NCBI GenBank assembly: GCA_021325515.1
Contig: JAJPHC010000040.1
Coordinates: forward strand, 1-61,167
DNA from: Acidobacteriota bacterium
GTDB lineage: Bacteria; Acidobacteriota; Thermoanaerobaculia; Gp7-AA8
Reading direction: 5' to 3'
DNA length: 61,167 bases
Positions 1 through 8,710 of the stretch are shown one piece after another. How positions within the stretch are numbered: position 1 is the stretch's first letter; every line of letters starts with the position of its first letter. The notes under the pieces are model-generated. The model was not told where the DNA came from. It did no database searches and saw nothing but the letters and a program-made list of their open reading frames with translations. A program made the position numbers and the translations under genes.

Positions 1-1
1 A

Positions 2-118
2 CTCCGCGATTACGAGCAGCCGCCGATGACCGCGGTGAACGAGTCGTACGAGCCGCCCGATGTCGAGCTCCGTGACGGCGACGAGCTGGCATTCATTCCA
101 CCGGTGGCGGGCGGATGA
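2..118 (+). CDS. moaD: Molybdopterin synthase small subunit MoaD (3' end only)
   Basis: Only the last 38 residues are in the window; the gene starts before base 1. They end in ...LAFIPPVAGG, the invariant C-terminal Gly-Gly tail of MoaD. In this family the tail is adenylated by MoeB, converted to a thiocarboxylate and used as sulfur donor for molybdopterin. The short motif DGDELAFIPPV is also typical of MoaD just before the tail. The TGA stop overlaps the moaE ATG (ATGA), so the two subunits of molybdopterin synthase are probably translationally coupled. The region precedes any long open reading frame and is easily missed, but both the tail and the neighbour support it. Confidence 0.85.
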   Translation, partial: LRDYEQPPMTAVNESYEPPDVELRDGDELAFIPPVAGG

Positions 119-528
119 GCTACCTCACCGACGATCCCATCGACACCGCTGCGCTCATCCGCCGCGTGATGCGCCCGTCCGACGGTGCGTATGTCCTGTT
201 CGAAGGCGTCGTCCGCAATCACCATGAAGGACACGCCGTCGAATCGATCTTCTACGACGCATATCGCCCGATGGCGGAGAAGGAGCTGGAGAAAATCGTC
301 CGCGACGTCTCCGCCGAGTATGCGGACGTGGCGATCGCGCTCCTGCATCGCCTCGGTCATCTCGACGTCGGCGACTCATCGATTGCCATCGTCTGCTCGT
401 CGCCTCATCGTGGCGAATCGTTCGACGCATGCCGCGCGTTGATCGACCGCATCAAGCTGACCGTTCCGATCTGGAAGAAGGAGAAAGGTCCCGGCGGCGA
501 AGAGTGGGTCGGGTGGCAGTCATGCTAG
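115..528 (+). CDS. moaE: Molybdopterin synthase catalytic subunit MoaE
   Basis: A 137-aa protein, normal for MoaE. It shows the family's conserved blocks: FEGVVRNHHEG near residue 30, LEYxAY-like FYDAYRPMAEKEL, HRLGHLDVGDSSIAIVCSSPHRGESFDACR, and the C-terminal PIWKKEKGPGGEEWVG containing the active-site lysines. It transfers sulfur from the MoaD thiocarboxylate onto cyclic pyranopterin monophosphate to make molybdopterin in the cytoplasm. It overlaps moaD by 4 nt upstream and the Nudix gene by 7 nt downstream, so it lies in a tightly packed + strand transcript. The organism therefore probably makes molybdenum cofactor, although no molybdoenzyme is in this window. Confidence 0.95.
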   Translation: MSYLTDDPIDTAALIRRVMRPSDGAYVLFEGVVRNHHEGHAVESIFYDAYRPMAEKELEKIVRDVSAEYADVAIALLHRLGHLDVGDSSIAIVCSSPHRGESFDACRALIDRIKLTVPIWKKEKGPGGEEWVGWQSC

Positions 529-1043
529 TCGAGGCGATTCCCGCCGCGAGTCTCATCCTTCTTCGCGATGCGCCGCTGGAGGTGCTGATGATCCGCCGCC
601 ATCAAAACGCGAGCTTCGTCCCAGACGCGTGGGTGTTCCCGGGCGGCGCGGTCGAGGAGAGCGACGGCGGCGACATGCGCATCACCGCGATTCGCGAGAC
701 GCGCGAAGAGACCGGCATCTCGATCGACGATCCCTCGCGTCTCGTCCTCACCTCGCGATGGATCACGCCCGCCGGCGCACCGAAGCGATTCGACACCTGG
801 TTCTATCTCGCGAAAGCAGACCACGGAACGGAAGCCACCTTCGACGGAAATGAAGCGGTGGATGCGCTGTGGATCACGCCGGACCGCGCGCTCGCCGAAT
901 TGAAGATGGTCTTTCCGACCATCAGGAACCTCGAGGCGCTGCGCGGCTTCGAAACTGCGGATGCCCTGATCGCATCGCGCCGCGGGGCGATCATCGAACC
1001 GGTGCAGCCGATTCTGGTGAACGGAAAACCGACGCTGCCGTGA
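522..1043 (+). CDS. Nudix hydrolase
   Basis: Starting at the ATG at 522 gives 173 aa; a longer open frame begins at 429 but would lie inside moaE. The Nudix core is clear: WVFPGGAVEE, then RETREETGI, matching the REUXEEXGU half of the Nudix box. The spacing between the first glycine and the RE pair is a couple of residues longer than the canonical GX5EX7RE, as in NUDT7/NUDT19-like enzymes that hydrolyse CoA or acyl-CoA, so a CoA-type substrate is possible but unproven. It is followed, with overlapping ends, by an MBL-fold hydrolase; the pair resembles the neighbouring Nudix and LACTB2-like genes of fatty-acid/CoA-related loci. Substrate unknown. Confidence 0.85.
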   Translation: MLVEAIPAASLILLRDAPLEVLMIRRHQNASFVPDAWVFPGGAVEESDGGDMRITAIRETREETGISIDDPSRLVLTSRWITPAGAPKRFDTWFYLAKADHGTEATFDGNEAVDALWITPDRALAELKMVFPTIRNLEALRGFETADALIASRRGAIIEPVQPILVNGKPTLP

Positions 1044-1756
1044 ACATCCGCTCCATCACCGCACCGAATCCCGGGCCGTTCACGCTCGACGGAACGCGCA
1101 CCTATCTGCTCGGCGACTCGATCATCCTGGATCCCGGTCCTGCAATCGAGTCGCACATCGATGCAATCCTCGCGGAGATGCCGCGCGTCCGCTCCATCTT
1201 CATCACGCACCGGCATGGAGATCACGCACCCGCCGCGCTTCCTCTGAAGGAGCGCAGCGGCGCGCAGATCATCGCGCCGCCGGGAGTGCTCGACGCGACC
1301 GATCGCATCGTCTCGGATGGCGAGGTGATCGAAGGATTGGAAGTGATCGCCACCCCCGGCCACACCGCCGAACATGTCTGCTACCTCACCTCCGCCGGCG
1401 ATCTCTTCACCGGCGACACCATCCTCGGTTCCGGCACGACGACGATCTTTCCGCCCGACGGCAACATGCGCGATTACATCGCGTCGCTCCGCAGGCTGCG
1501 TGCGCGCGAGCCGAAACGGATCTGGCCCGCGCATGGACCGACACGCGACGACGCGCTCGCTCTGATCGACGAGTACATCGCCCACCGTCTGCAGCGCGAG
1601 CAGCAGGTGATCGCCGCGATGGCGGGCGGCGCGCGGACGCCGGCGGACATTCGCAGAGTCATCTATCCCGATCTCGATCCACGCCTCGAGCGCGCGGCCG
1701 AGATCCAGATCACTGCACACCTGGAGAAGTTGCGAGAAGAGGAGTCCTCGAAATGA
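1040..1756 (+). CDS. MBL-fold metallo-hydrolase, LACTB2-like
   Basis: A 238-aa protein starting at a GTG that overlaps the Nudix stop (GTGA). The frame is open further upstream, but that part lies inside the Nudix gene. The metallo-beta-lactamase signature THRHGDHA (HxHxDH) is present, followed by TPGHTAEHVCYL, DLFTGDTILG and the terminal histidine in WPAHGP; these are the ligands for two metals. The C-terminal about 75 residues (ALIDEYIAHRLQREQQVIAAMAGGARTPADIRRVIYPDL) form the helical domain typical of LACTB2-type proteins, which include endoribonucleases and thioesterase-like hydrolases. It overlaps the next gene by 4 nt. Exact substrate cannot be told from sequence. Confidence 0.85.
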   Translation: MNIRSITAPNPGPFTLDGTRTYLLGDSIILDPGPAIESHIDAILAEMPRVRSIFITHRHGDHAPAALPLKERSGAQIIAPPGVLDATDRIVSDGEVIEGLEVIATPGHTAEHVCYLTSAGDLFTGDTILGSGTTTIFPPDGNMRDYIASLRRLRAREPKRIWPAHGPTRDDALALIDEYIAHRLQREQQVIAAMAGGARTPADIRRVIYPDLDPRLERAAEIQITAHLEKLREEESSK

Positions 1757-3303
1757 AGCTGCCGCAGACCGTCGCCGAAACCAGCAACTTCCTCTCGACG
1801 TCGCGCTATGACGACGTCATGAAATTCGTCGCAGCGATTCAGCAGCTCGATCCGGAGATCCGCGTCGAGACGTTCGCCACGACGAACGAAGAACGCGCGT
1901 TGCCTCTCGTCATCGCCGGACCGCCGGGAGTTGCCGATCCCGCGTCGGCACGCGCGGCCGGGCTGCCGGTCGTCTTCATCATGGCCAACATTCACGCGGG
2001 TGAAGTCGAGGGGAAGGAGGCCGCGCAGATGTTCCTGCGTGACCTCGTCACGACGCACCGCAAGCTTCGCGACGACGTCATTTTTCTCGTGGCGCCGATC
2101 TACAACGCGGACGGCAACGAAGCGATGGCCACGGACCACCGTCCGACGCAGATGGGTCCTCTCAACGGCTATGGCACGCGCGAGAACGCGCAGGGACTCG
2201 ATCTCAATCGCGATGCGATGAAGCTCGAATCGCCGGAAGCGCGCGGCCTGATCAGCAACGTCTTCCGGCGCTGGGATCCGCTCGTATTCGTCGATCTGCA
2301 CACGACGAATGGTTCCTATCACGGCTATCACCTGACCTACGCGCCCTCCCTGAACGCGAACGTCGACGAGGACATCACCAGCTTCGCGCGCGGCACGCTC
2401 TTCCCCTGGCTGAGCGAGCGGATGAGGAAGGAGCACGAGAAAGAGACGTACTACTACGGAAACTTCGCCGATCAGCTCACACCCGAGAAGGGGTGGTACA
2501 CGTTCGACGGCCGGCCGCGGTTCGGAACGAACTATGGCGGCCTGCGCAATCGCTTCACGATTCTGTCGGAGGCGTACAGCTACATCGACTTCAGGTCGCG
2601 CGTGGAGGTCACCTACCAGTTCGTGCACGAGATCGCGAACGCGGTCGTGCGGTACGGGCGCAAGATGCAGCGGATTGTTAGTAAGGCCGAGGAGAGGATC
2701 CGCCGCGGAAAGTTGAAGAAGCAGGGGGTTCGCTTCGAAATCGCGAAGTGGAAAGACGGCGTGGAGATCCTATGGGAGCGCTGCATCGCGGCGGAACCAG
2801 GATCCGGCGCGCCGGATCCGGAGACGGGCAAAGGCATGATCACGCGAGGCGGCGAGATCGTGCCGGTGAAGATGACCGACTTCGGGATCTTCAAAACGAC
2901 GGAACGCGCCGATGTTCCCTTCGCCTATCTCATCGATGCCGCGGCGACGGAAGCGATCGAGAATCTGCTGGCCCATGGAATCGTCGTCGAGAAGTTGAAC
3001 AACGAGGCGCGGCTGGACGTCGAGCGCTTCGTGATCAGCGAGGCGAAAAAGTCAGAAGAAGAGTTCCAGCAACACAACGAGCTGACGCTCGCCGGAAAAT
3101 GGAAGAGCGGCGAGGAATCGATCTCCGCCGGCACATTCCTCGTGCGCCTCAACCAGCCGCTGGCACGTCTCGCGTTCTACCTGCTCGATCCCCGCAGCGA
3201 CGACGGCCTCTTCAACTGGAACTACTTCGACGACCTCATCGAAAAGGTGGCCCCCGTGCGGCGGATCATGAAGCCTGCCGGCCTGGACGCGATGGTCGTT
3301 TGA
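1753..3303 (+). CDS. M14-family zinc carboxypeptidase-like protein
   Basis: 516 aa. The Zn-binding HxxE pair of M14 peptidases is seen in MANIHAGEVEGKEAAQMFLRDL near residue 76, followed by NGYGTRENAQGLDLNRDAMKLESPE (the substrate-binding NR pair) and the third ligand in VFVDLHTTNGSYHGYHLTY. The second half (about 310-516) is a family-specific extension not found in simple carboxypeptidases. No signal peptide is visible, so it is probably cytoplasmic or exported by another route. It is the last gene of the moaD-moaE-Nudix-MBL run, coupled by an ATGA overlap. Peptide substrate unknown. Confidence 0.8.
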   Translation: MKLPQTVAETSNFLSTSRYDDVMKFVAAIQQLDPEIRVETFATTNEERALPLVIAGPPGVADPASARAAGLPVVFIMANIHAGEVEGKEAAQMFLRDLVTTHRKLRDDVIFLVAPIYNADGNEAMATDHRPTQMGPLNGYGTRENAQGLDLNRDAMKLESPEARGLISNVFRRWDPLVFVDLHTTNGSYHGYHLTYAPSLNANVDEDITSFARGTLFPWLSERMRKEHEKETYYYGNFADQLTPEKGWYTFDGRPRFGTNYGGLRNRFTILSEAYSYIDFRSRVEVTYQFVHEIANAVVRYGRKMQRIVSKAEERIRRGKLKKQGVRFEIAKWKDGVEILWERCIAAEPGSGAPDPETGKGMITRGGEIVPVKMTDFGIFKTTERADVPFAYLIDAAATEAIENLLAHGIVVEKLNNEARLDVERFVISEAKKSEEEFQQHNELTLAGKWKSGEESISAGTFLVRLNQPLARLAFYLLDPRSDDGLFNWNYFDDLIEKVAPVRRIMKPAGLDAMVV

Positions 3304-3318
3304 AGACAGCAGGCAGCC

Positions 3319-3765
3319 CTACCGCGGTATCACGAGCCGGATGAACTTCTTGTTCACGTAATAGGTGTCCGCCTCGTCGTCGATCCGCATGAAGAACTCG
3401 CTCAGGTCGTTCAGCACGTCCGAGATGCGCGAGAACTCGCGAGGGCGGTCGATCGGGACGATTCCTTCGATCCTCGTGCCGTCGGTCAGTTCGAGGATCG
3501 TCAGCTTTTCGACGATCGTGGTCTCGGCGATCGCCGTCGGGAGCTTCTCGTAACGCACCCAGACGATTTCGTCGCGGTTCACCATCCTCGCGACGCCGGC
3601 AGCGATCATCGGAAAGAAGCGCCGGCCGCCATTGAGGTAATCCTCCATCGTCTCCGGCCCCTCGCGCCGTTCGGAGTGCGTGGAAAGGTAGACGAAGTGC
3701 TCCTCCGGCTCACAGCCTGAGAGCGCCACCTCCACCGCCAGCTCGTTCATCGGAACCTGAAACAT
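3319..3765 (-). CDS. Conserved hypothetical protein, function unknown
   Basis: About 148 aa starting at the ATG whose complement ends at 3765 (MFQVPMNELAVEV). A longer frame to 3831 would run into the argF coding region. It contains no motif I can assign. It is rich in acidic residues and predicted strands, with a stretch ELTDGTRIEGIVPIDRPREFSRISDVLNDL and a C-terminal YYVNKKFIRLVIP. It lacks a signal peptide and membrane segments, so it is probably cytoplasmic. It is divergent from argF with only 46 bp between start codons, so the two probably share a promoter region. It could be a small regulator or adaptor, but nothing in the sequence shows this. Confidence 0.6.
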   Translation of the reverse strand: MFQVPMNELAVEVALSGCEPEEHFVYLSTHSERREGPETMEDYLNGGRRFFPMIAAGVARMVNRDEIVWVRYEKLPTAIAETTIVEKLTILELTDGTRIEGIVPIDRPREFSRISDVLNDLSEFFMRIDDEADTYYVNKKFIRLVIPR

Positions 3766-3811
3766 GAGGGAAGTGCCGAAAATCATACGCCCGCGTAGAA
3801 TGCGCCGCGAC

Positions 3812-4744
3812 ATGCGACACAAAGACTTCATTGAGATTCACGACTATTCAGCAGACGAAGTGATGCAGATCTTCGAGATCGCACGCGACATGAAGGCAGA
3901 TCCCGAGAAGTTCACGACGGCTCTGCAGGGGCAGACGCTGGCGATGATCTTCGAGAAATCATCGACGCGCACGCGCGTCTCGTTCGAGGTGGGGATGTTC
4001 CAGCTCGGCGGCCACGCGCTCTTCCTCTCATCGCGCGATATCCAGCTCGGCCGCGGCGAGCCGATCTACGACACGGCAAAAGTTCTCTCGCGCTACGTCG
4101 ACGGCATCATGGCGCGCACGTTCGCGCACAAGACCGTGACCGACCTCGCGGAGTACGCGAGCGTGCCGGTCATCAACGGTCTCACCGATCTCTCGCATCC
4201 GTGCCAGTCGATGACCGACTACTTCACCGCGTGGGAGAAGTTCGGCCACGACCTGAAAGGGCGGAAGCTCGCCTACATCGGCGATGGCAACAACATGGCC
4301 CACTCGCTGATGTTCGGCGGACCGAAACTCGGCATGGATGTCGCGATCGCAACTCCGCCGGCCTATGCACCCGATCCTTCGGTCGTGGCGAAAGCGCAGG
4401 CCGATGCAGATCACGCCGGCACGAAGATGATCATCACGACTTCCATCGATGAAGCGGTCAGGAACGCGGACATCGTCGAGACGGACGTCTGGGCATCGAT
4501 GGGCCAGGAGGCGGAGGCCGCCAAGCGGCAGAAGGACTTCGAGGGGTGGATCGTCAATGAGCGCGTGATGTCGCTGGCGAAGAAGGAGGCAATCTTCATG
4601 CACTGTCTCCCGGCGCACCGCGGCGAAGAGGTTGCGGCTGAAGTGATCGACTCGCCGTGTTCCGTGATCTATGACGAAGCGGAGAACCGTCTGCACGTGC
4701 AGAAAGCGATCATGTACGTTCTGATGAAAGGACGACGGAAGTAA
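3812..4744 (+). CDS. argF: Ornithine carbamoyltransferase
   Basis: 310 aa from the ATG at 3812 (MRHKDFIEIHDYS); another ATG lies 12 nt upstream. Signature residues are all present: carbamoyl-phosphate binding KSSTRTRVSFE near residue 45, ARTFAHKTV, HPCQSMTDYFT (HPxQ), and the ornithine-binding MHCLPAHRGEEV with its catalytic cysteine near residue 262. The HCLP motif separates it from aspartate and N-acetylornithine carbamoyltransferases. It converts ornithine and carbamoyl phosphate to citrulline in arginine synthesis, in the cytoplasm. No other arg gene is adjacent; the next gene starts 8 nt downstream of the stop and may be co-transcribed. Confidence 0.95.
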   Translation: MRHKDFIEIHDYSADEVMQIFEIARDMKADPEKFTTALQGQTLAMIFEKSSTRTRVSFEVGMFQLGGHALFLSSRDIQLGRGEPIYDTAKVLSRYVDGIMARTFAHKTVTDLAEYASVPVINGLTDLSHPCQSMTDYFTAWEKFGHDLKGRKLAYIGDGNNMAHSLMFGGPKLGMDVAIATPPAYAPDPSVVAKAQADADHAGTKMIITTSIDEAVRNADIVETDVWASMGQEAEAAKRQKDFEGWIVNERVMSLAKKEAIFMHCLPAHRGEEVAAEVIDSPCSVIYDEAENRLHVQKAIMYVLMKGRRK

Positions 4745-4752
4745 CCGGCTCG

Positions 4753-5739
4753 ATGGCAGCGGACGCGCACACGCGCCACAATCGCGGCCTTCTGGTCGTC
4801 ATCCTCCTCGGCGTGATCTTCTTCGCGCTGCTCGCGGCGATCATCCTGACGCCGCGGCGCGCGACGACGGCTCCTGCGGCGACGATCGAGACCTTCACCG
4901 TTCTCCCGCTGCGAATCCGCATTCGCACCGAGCCGAACGCGAAGGCGCCGGTCGTCGCCACCGCCTCCTCCGGCGAGAAGCTGACGCTGATCGAAGATCG
5001 CGGCGCGTGGGTGCGTGTGCAGAACGAGGATGGGCTCACAGGCTGGGCCGAGCGCAGCTCGCTCGAGCGGACGAAAGAGCGCGAGGCGCGACTCGCGCGT
5101 TATGCCGCGATTCGCAAGCTCCCGCCGCTGGCCGGCATCATCGCCGAGCGAACGCAGCTCTACGCCGGGCCCGGCATCTTCTATCCCGTCATCGGCGAGT
5201 TGCCCGCCGCATCGCAGGTGCACATCTTCACGCGCGATCACGACTTCTACGCGATCGACTATCAGAACCAGGTCGCGTATGCAGACATCGATGCGGTCGA
5301 TGTGACGGGCGCGGGCACGAGGCAGCTCGACGTCGCCACGACGTCGTCGCCGGCAACATCCACCGCGGCGACGGAGACCGCGCGCGAAGAGCCTCCTCCG
5401 CAGGCGACGGCGCCCACGTCACCCGAGCCCACGCCGGAGCCGGCGGGCGTTTATGCCGCCGTGCCCGCCGGAGGAACGCAGCCCGAGGAGACGGATCGGG
5501 TCATCCCGCGCTATCCGGCACTTGCCCGCAGGGCCAACGTCGCCGGCGCGGTGGTGATCCGGGGAATCGTGCGCAAAGACGGCACGATCGACAACGTCGA
5601 GATCATCAAGGACCTCCCGTACGGTCTCGGCGAAGCCGCGCGCGAAGCGGTCGAGCAGTGGAAGTTCCGCCCCGCCACATACCGCGGCGAGCCCATCGAC
5701 GTCTATTACACCGTCACCGTGAATTTCAAACTGCAATAG
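4753..5739 (+). CDS. Inner-membrane-anchored SH3 / TonB C-terminal domain protein
   Basis: 328 aa. A single N-terminal transmembrane helix (GLLVVILLGVIFFALLAAIIL, residues 12-32) anchors it to the inner membrane. Two bacterial SH3-like repeats follow (about 45-105 with VRVQNEDGLTGWAERSSLE, and 120-180). A Pro/Thr-rich linker follows (about 190-235). The C-terminal domain (RVIPRYPALARRANVAGAVVIRGIVRKDGTIDNVEIIKDLPYGLGEAAREAVEQWKFRPATYRGEPIDVYYTVTVNFKL) is a typical TonB_C fold. The layout suggests a periplasmic linker between cell wall and an outer-membrane partner. Without ExbB/ExbD nearby it need not be the energising TonB. It sits just before the nested palindrome. Confidence 0.8.
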   Translation: MAADAHTRHNRGLLVVILLGVIFFALLAAIILTPRRATTAPAATIETFTVLPLRIRIRTEPNAKAPVVATASSGEKLTLIEDRGAWVRVQNEDGLTGWAERSSLERTKEREARLARYAAIRKLPPLAGIIAERTQLYAGPGIFYPVIGELPAASQVHIFTRDHDFYAIDYQNQVAYADIDAVDVTGAGTRQLDVATTSSPATSTAATETAREEPPPQATAPTSPEPTPEPAGVYAAVPAGGTQPEETDRVIPRYPALARRANVAGAVVIRGIVRKDGTIDNVEIIKDLPYGLGEAAREAVEQWKFRPATYRGEPIDVYYTVTVNFKLQ

Positions 5740-5742
5740 CAA

Positions 5743-5841
5743 CGTTAAGTTGGTTTTCGGGGGTCACACCTGGAAAATCAACTTAACTGCGCCCCCGTTA
5801 AGTTGATTTTCCAGGTGTGACCCCCGAAAACCAACTTAACG
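5743..5841. repeat. 45-bp perfect inverted repeat with nested hairpins (REPIN-like)
   Basis: Two 45-base arms (5743-5787 and 5797-5841) are perfectly complementary and separated by a 9-base loop, tgcgccccc. Each arm is itself an imperfect palindrome: GTTAAGTTG and TTTTC at one end face GAAAA and CAACTTAAC at the other, with one mismatch, around GGGGGTCACACCTG. The element fills the entire gap between the TonB-domain gene and nfo. The GGGGTCA(x)ACCTG core resembles REP sequences mobilised by RAYT (Y1) transposases in many environmental genomes; that link is from memory. In RNA it would be a very strong stem-loop and could act as a terminator in both directions. Confidence 0.9.
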
Positions 5842-5844
5842 GTC

Positions 5845-6714
5845 ATGGCCCGTTTCGCGTTTTCTGACGCTCCCGGCGATCTCATCGGCGCTCATCTTTC
5901 GACGAAGGGCGGGCTGCACACCGTCTTCGAGCGAGCGACCGCGATCAACGCGACCGCACTCGCGATGTTCGCGAAGAACTCGAATCAGTGGAAGGGAAAA
6001 ACGCTCACGGCGGATGACATCCGCATGTTCAGCGAGAAGCGGCACGTGCGGCCGATCGTCACGCACGCGTCGTATCTCATCAATCTCGCCACGACGAACC
6101 CGGAGTTCCATGCGAAGTCGATCGCCGCGATGATCGACGAGCTCGACCGCGCCGAGCAGCTCGATGCATACGGTGTCGTACTTCATCCCGGCGCACACCT
6201 CGGCGCCGGCGCGGACGCCGGACTCGATCAGATCGCGCGCTCACTCGATCGGATTCACGCCGCGCTTCCGGCGCATCGAGCCGTCACGCTGCTCGAGACC
6301 GCAGCGGGACAGGGAACGTGCCTCGGCTGCACTTTCGAGGAGCTCGGGCGCGTGATGTCGATCGTCGACGACAAGAGCCGCGTCGGCATCTGCATCGACA
6401 CCTGCCACATCTTCGCCGCGGGATACGACATCCGGACGCGCGACGGCTACGACCGCGCGATGGACGAGATGGAGAAGCACGTCGGCGCGGAGAACGTCGG
6501 CGCCTTTCACATCAACGACTCGAAAAAGGGAGTGGGCTCACGCGTCGATCGTCACGAGCACATCGGGAAGGGCGAACTGGGACTCGATGCATTCGCCTTC
6601 GTGCTCAACGATCCGCGCTTCCTCCGAATCCCGAAGCTGATCGAGACGCCGAAGACCGTGGAGAACGTGAGCGATCGAAAGAACCTGAAACTCCTCCGAT
6701 CCTTACTGCAGTAG
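5845..6714 (+). CDS. nfo: Endonuclease IV (AP endonuclease)
   Basis: 289 aa, the usual length for this family. Metal-ligand motifs of the trinuclear zinc TIM barrel are visible: [10 protein letters not shown] near the start, [36 protein letters not shown], and the C-terminal [25 protein letters not shown] followed by LIETPK. It cleaves DNA 5' to abasic sites and removes blocked 3' ends in base excision repair. The start ATG lies three bases after the large palindrome, so any Shine-Dalgarno sequence would be inside the right arm; translation could be influenced by folding of that stem. It is followed by icd after a 116-bp gap carrying a heptamer repeat. Confidence 0.95.
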   Translation: MARFAFSDAPGDLIGAHLSTKGGLHTVFERATAINATALAMFAKNSNQWKGKTLTADDIRMFSEKRHVRPIVTHASYLINLATTNPEFHAKSIAAMIDELDRAEQLDAYGVVLHPGAHLGAGADAGLDQIARSLDRIHAALPAHRAVTLLETAAGQGTCLGCTFEELGRVMSIVDDKSRVGICIDTCHIFAAGYDIRTRDGYDRAMDEMEKHVGAENVGAFHINDSKKGVGSRVDRHEHIGKGELGLDAFAFVLNDPRFLRIPKLIETPKTVENVSDRKNLKLLRSLLQ

Positions 6715-6750
6715 ATCCGCGTTGGAGCGGGTCCAGATCCCGCCGGGCGC

Positions 6751-6788
6751 CACGTTCATCGTTCATCGTTCCTCGTTCATCGTTCCAC
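6751..6788. repeat. Heptamer tandem repeat (GTTCATC)n
   Basis: Five near-identical 7-bp units: GTTCATC, GTTCATC, GTTCCTC, GTTCATC, GTTCCAC. They lie in the 116-bp gap between nfo and icd. The architecture matches other short-period tandem repeats in this window (19344, 20965, 35731, 40106, 40316, 47844, 58600), although the unit sequence differs. Confidence 0.85.
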
Positions 6789-6830
6789 GAGAGCTTGTCC
6801 TGCACATGGCGTTTTCATTACTCTCGCCGC

Positions 6831-8054
6831 ATGACACCTCCTGTCACCGGCACGCGCATCGGCTACGAGAAGAACCAGATCGTCGTTCCTGATGATCCGA
6901 TCATTCCCTACATCGAAGGCGACGGCACCGGGCCCGACATCTGGAAGGCCACGCAATACGTCCTCGACGGGGCGGTGAAGAAGGTGTACGGCGGCAAGCG
7001 GCAGTTTCACTGGCACGAAGTGTTCGCCGGCGACAAGGCGAACGAGAAGTTCGGCGAGTATCTGCCGCAGGCGACGATCGACGCGCTGCAGCACTATCGC
7101 GTATCGATCAAGGGGCCGCTCGCGACACCCGTCGGCGGCGGTATTCGTTCTCTCAACGTGACGCTGCGTCAGGTGCTCGATCTCTACGCGTGCGTGCGCC
7201 CCGTGCGGTACTTCGACGGCGTTCCCTCTCCGGTTCGCGAACCGCAGAAGGTCAACATGACGATCTTCCGCGAGAACACGGAAGACGTCTACGCGGGCAT
7301 CGAATGGCCCGCGGGAAGCGACGGAGCGAACCGGATCATCGCCTGCATCAACGACATCGAGCGCCGGACCACGAGCAAGATTCGCGAAGCGTCGGCAATC
7401 GGAATCAAGCCCGTGTCGGAGTTCGGATCGAAGCGGCTGGTGCGGAAAGCGATTCAGTATGCGATCGCGACGAAGCGCGACTCCGTCACGCTCGTTCACA
7501 AGGGCAACATCATGAAGTTCACCGAGGGGGCGTTCAAGGATTGGGGTTACGCCGTCGCGCGGGAGGAGTTCGGCGACATCACGATTCCGGAGTCGGAAGT
7601 GACGGGCGCCGCGCCGGCGGGAAAGATCGTGATCAAGGATCGCATCGCCGATTCCATGTTCCAGCAGGTTCTACTGCGGCCTTCGGAGTACTCGGTCATC
7701 GCGACGACGAACCTCAATGGCGACTATCTCTCCGATGCACTCGCCGCGCAGGTGGGCGGCCTCGGGATGGCGCCGGGCTCGAACGAGTCCGATGAAGTGG
7801 CGATCTTCGAAGCGACCCACGGCACCGCGCCGAAGTATGCGAACAAGGACATGATCAATCCGGGATCGCTGATTCTCAGCGGCGTCATGCTGCTGCGCCA
7901 CCTCCGCTGGTTCGAAGCGGCCGAGGCGATCGAGAACGCGGTGGCGAAAACGATCTCGCAGAAGAAGGTCACCTACGATCTCGAGCGCCAGATGGAAGGA
8001 GCCACGAAAGTGTCGACCTCGGAATTCGGGCGGGCGATCGTGGAGAACGTGTAG
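6831..8054 (+). CDS. icd: NADP-dependent isocitrate dehydrogenase
   Basis: 407 aa from the ATG at 6831; the open frame extends upstream through nfo but that part is not coding. Key segments match bacterial [15 protein letters not shown], the substrate/phosphorylation loop [22 protein letters not shown] containing the serine modified by AceK in E. coli, [32 protein letters not shown], and the NADP-specificity stretch [22 protein letters not shown] (Lys-Tyr pair). It oxidises isocitrate to 2-oxoglutarate in the TCA cycle. It is a single gene, convergent with the membrane-protein gene at 8060; both TAG stops sit in a 13-bp GTAGGAAACCTAC palindrome. Confidence 0.95.
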   Translation: MTPPVTGTRIGYEKNQIVVPDDPIIPYIEGDGTGPDIWKATQYVLDGAVKKVYGGKRQFHWHEVFAGDKANEKFGEYLPQATIDALQHYRVSIKGPLATPVGGGIRSLNVTLRQVLDLYACVRPVRYFDGVPSPVREPQKVNMTIFRENTEDVYAGIEWPAGSDGANRIIACINDIERRTTSKIREASAIGIKPVSEFGSKRLVRKAIQYAIATKRDSVTLVHKGNIMKFTEGAFKDWGYAVAREEFGDITIPESEVTGAAPAGKIVIKDRIADSMFQQVLLRPSEYSVIATTNLNGDYLSDALAAQVGGLGMAPGSNESDEVAIFEATHGTAPKYANKDMINPGSLILSGVMLLRHLRWFEAAEAIENAVAKTISQKKVTYDLERQMEGATKVSTSEFGRAIVENV

Positions 8055-8063
8055 GAAACCTAC
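8051..8063. repeat. 13-bp palindrome GTAGG-AAA-CCTAC joining two convergent stop codons
   Basis: GTAG at 8051-8054 contains the TAG stop of icd. The mirrored CTAC at 8060-8063 contains the TAG stop of the opposite-strand gene. It mirrors the full REP pair at 33325-33387, where the same tetranucleotides supply two convergent stops; it could be a collapsed copy of that element or chance. Confidence 0.5.
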
Positions 8064-8710
8064 GCGGTCCGCACGGCGAGGAACCACGGCTCCCGGCGCC
8101 CGAACTTCGTCGCGAGTGCACTGCCGACGCCGAACACCGATGCGCCTGCCCAGATCACCGGTCCGACGACGGGGATCAGGCGCAGCGCACCGAGAACGAC
8201 GAGGCCGAGGACGGCGAGAGCGAGATCGCCGCGGAGCCAGTTGCGCGACGCAAGCTCATCGCGTGTGCGCGCGCCGCCGATCAGAGCACCAAGCGCGTGG
8301 AACACGGCGACGAGTCCGTAGATCTTCGTGATCACCGCGAACACCGCGAGCATGAACAGCAGCGGCACGCCGACGAAGAACGGAATCAGGTAGCTGAACA
8401 CGATCGCGGTCAGCACGAAGCTCGTGACGGCGACGAGACCGAGCGTGAAGCAATGGAGAGCGCTGTGGCGCAACTCGATCGATGACGACCGCACTTCGCG
8501 GCCGCTCATGAGCGTGAGCCCGACGGCTGCGAGCAGCCAGACGGCGATCAACGACACCGTCACCGCGGACTCCTGCATCATCGATGCGGCATGCTCGAGG
8601 GGGAAAGGCATCTCGAGCTGATTGCCGGGATGCGGTGCGGCGATCATCGCCGTGACCAGGCTCGCGGCGACGATCGTCAACGGCAGGAAGAGCCGGAGAA
8701 TCCTACGCAT
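8060..8710 (-). CDS. Polytopic membrane protein, third gene of the ECF sigma operon
   Basis: 216 aa from the ATG at 8710 (MRRILRLFLPLT); a frame extending to 8743 would overlap the anti-sigma gene more deeply. Five to six hydrophobic segments are visible: residues about 4-25, 47-70, 84-106, 110-140 and 160-185, with a conserved-looking VFHALGALIGGARTRDELASR loop. No family recognised. It overlaps the 3' end of the anti-sigma gene by 8 nt, so it is co-transcribed with the sigma factor and may help sense envelope stress or be an output of it. Its stop lies in the 13-bp palindrome shared with icd. Confidence 0.65.
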   Translation of the reverse strand: MRRILRLFLPLTIVAASLVTAMIAAPHPGNQLEMPFPLEHAASMMQESAVTVSLIAVWLLAAVGLTLMSGREVRSSSIELRHSALHCFTLGLVAVTSFVLTAIVFSYLIPFFVGVPLLFMLAVFAVITKIYGLVAVFHALGALIGGARTRDELASRNWLRGDLALAVLGLVVLGALRLIPVVGPVIWAGASVFGVGSALATKFGRREPWFLAVRTA

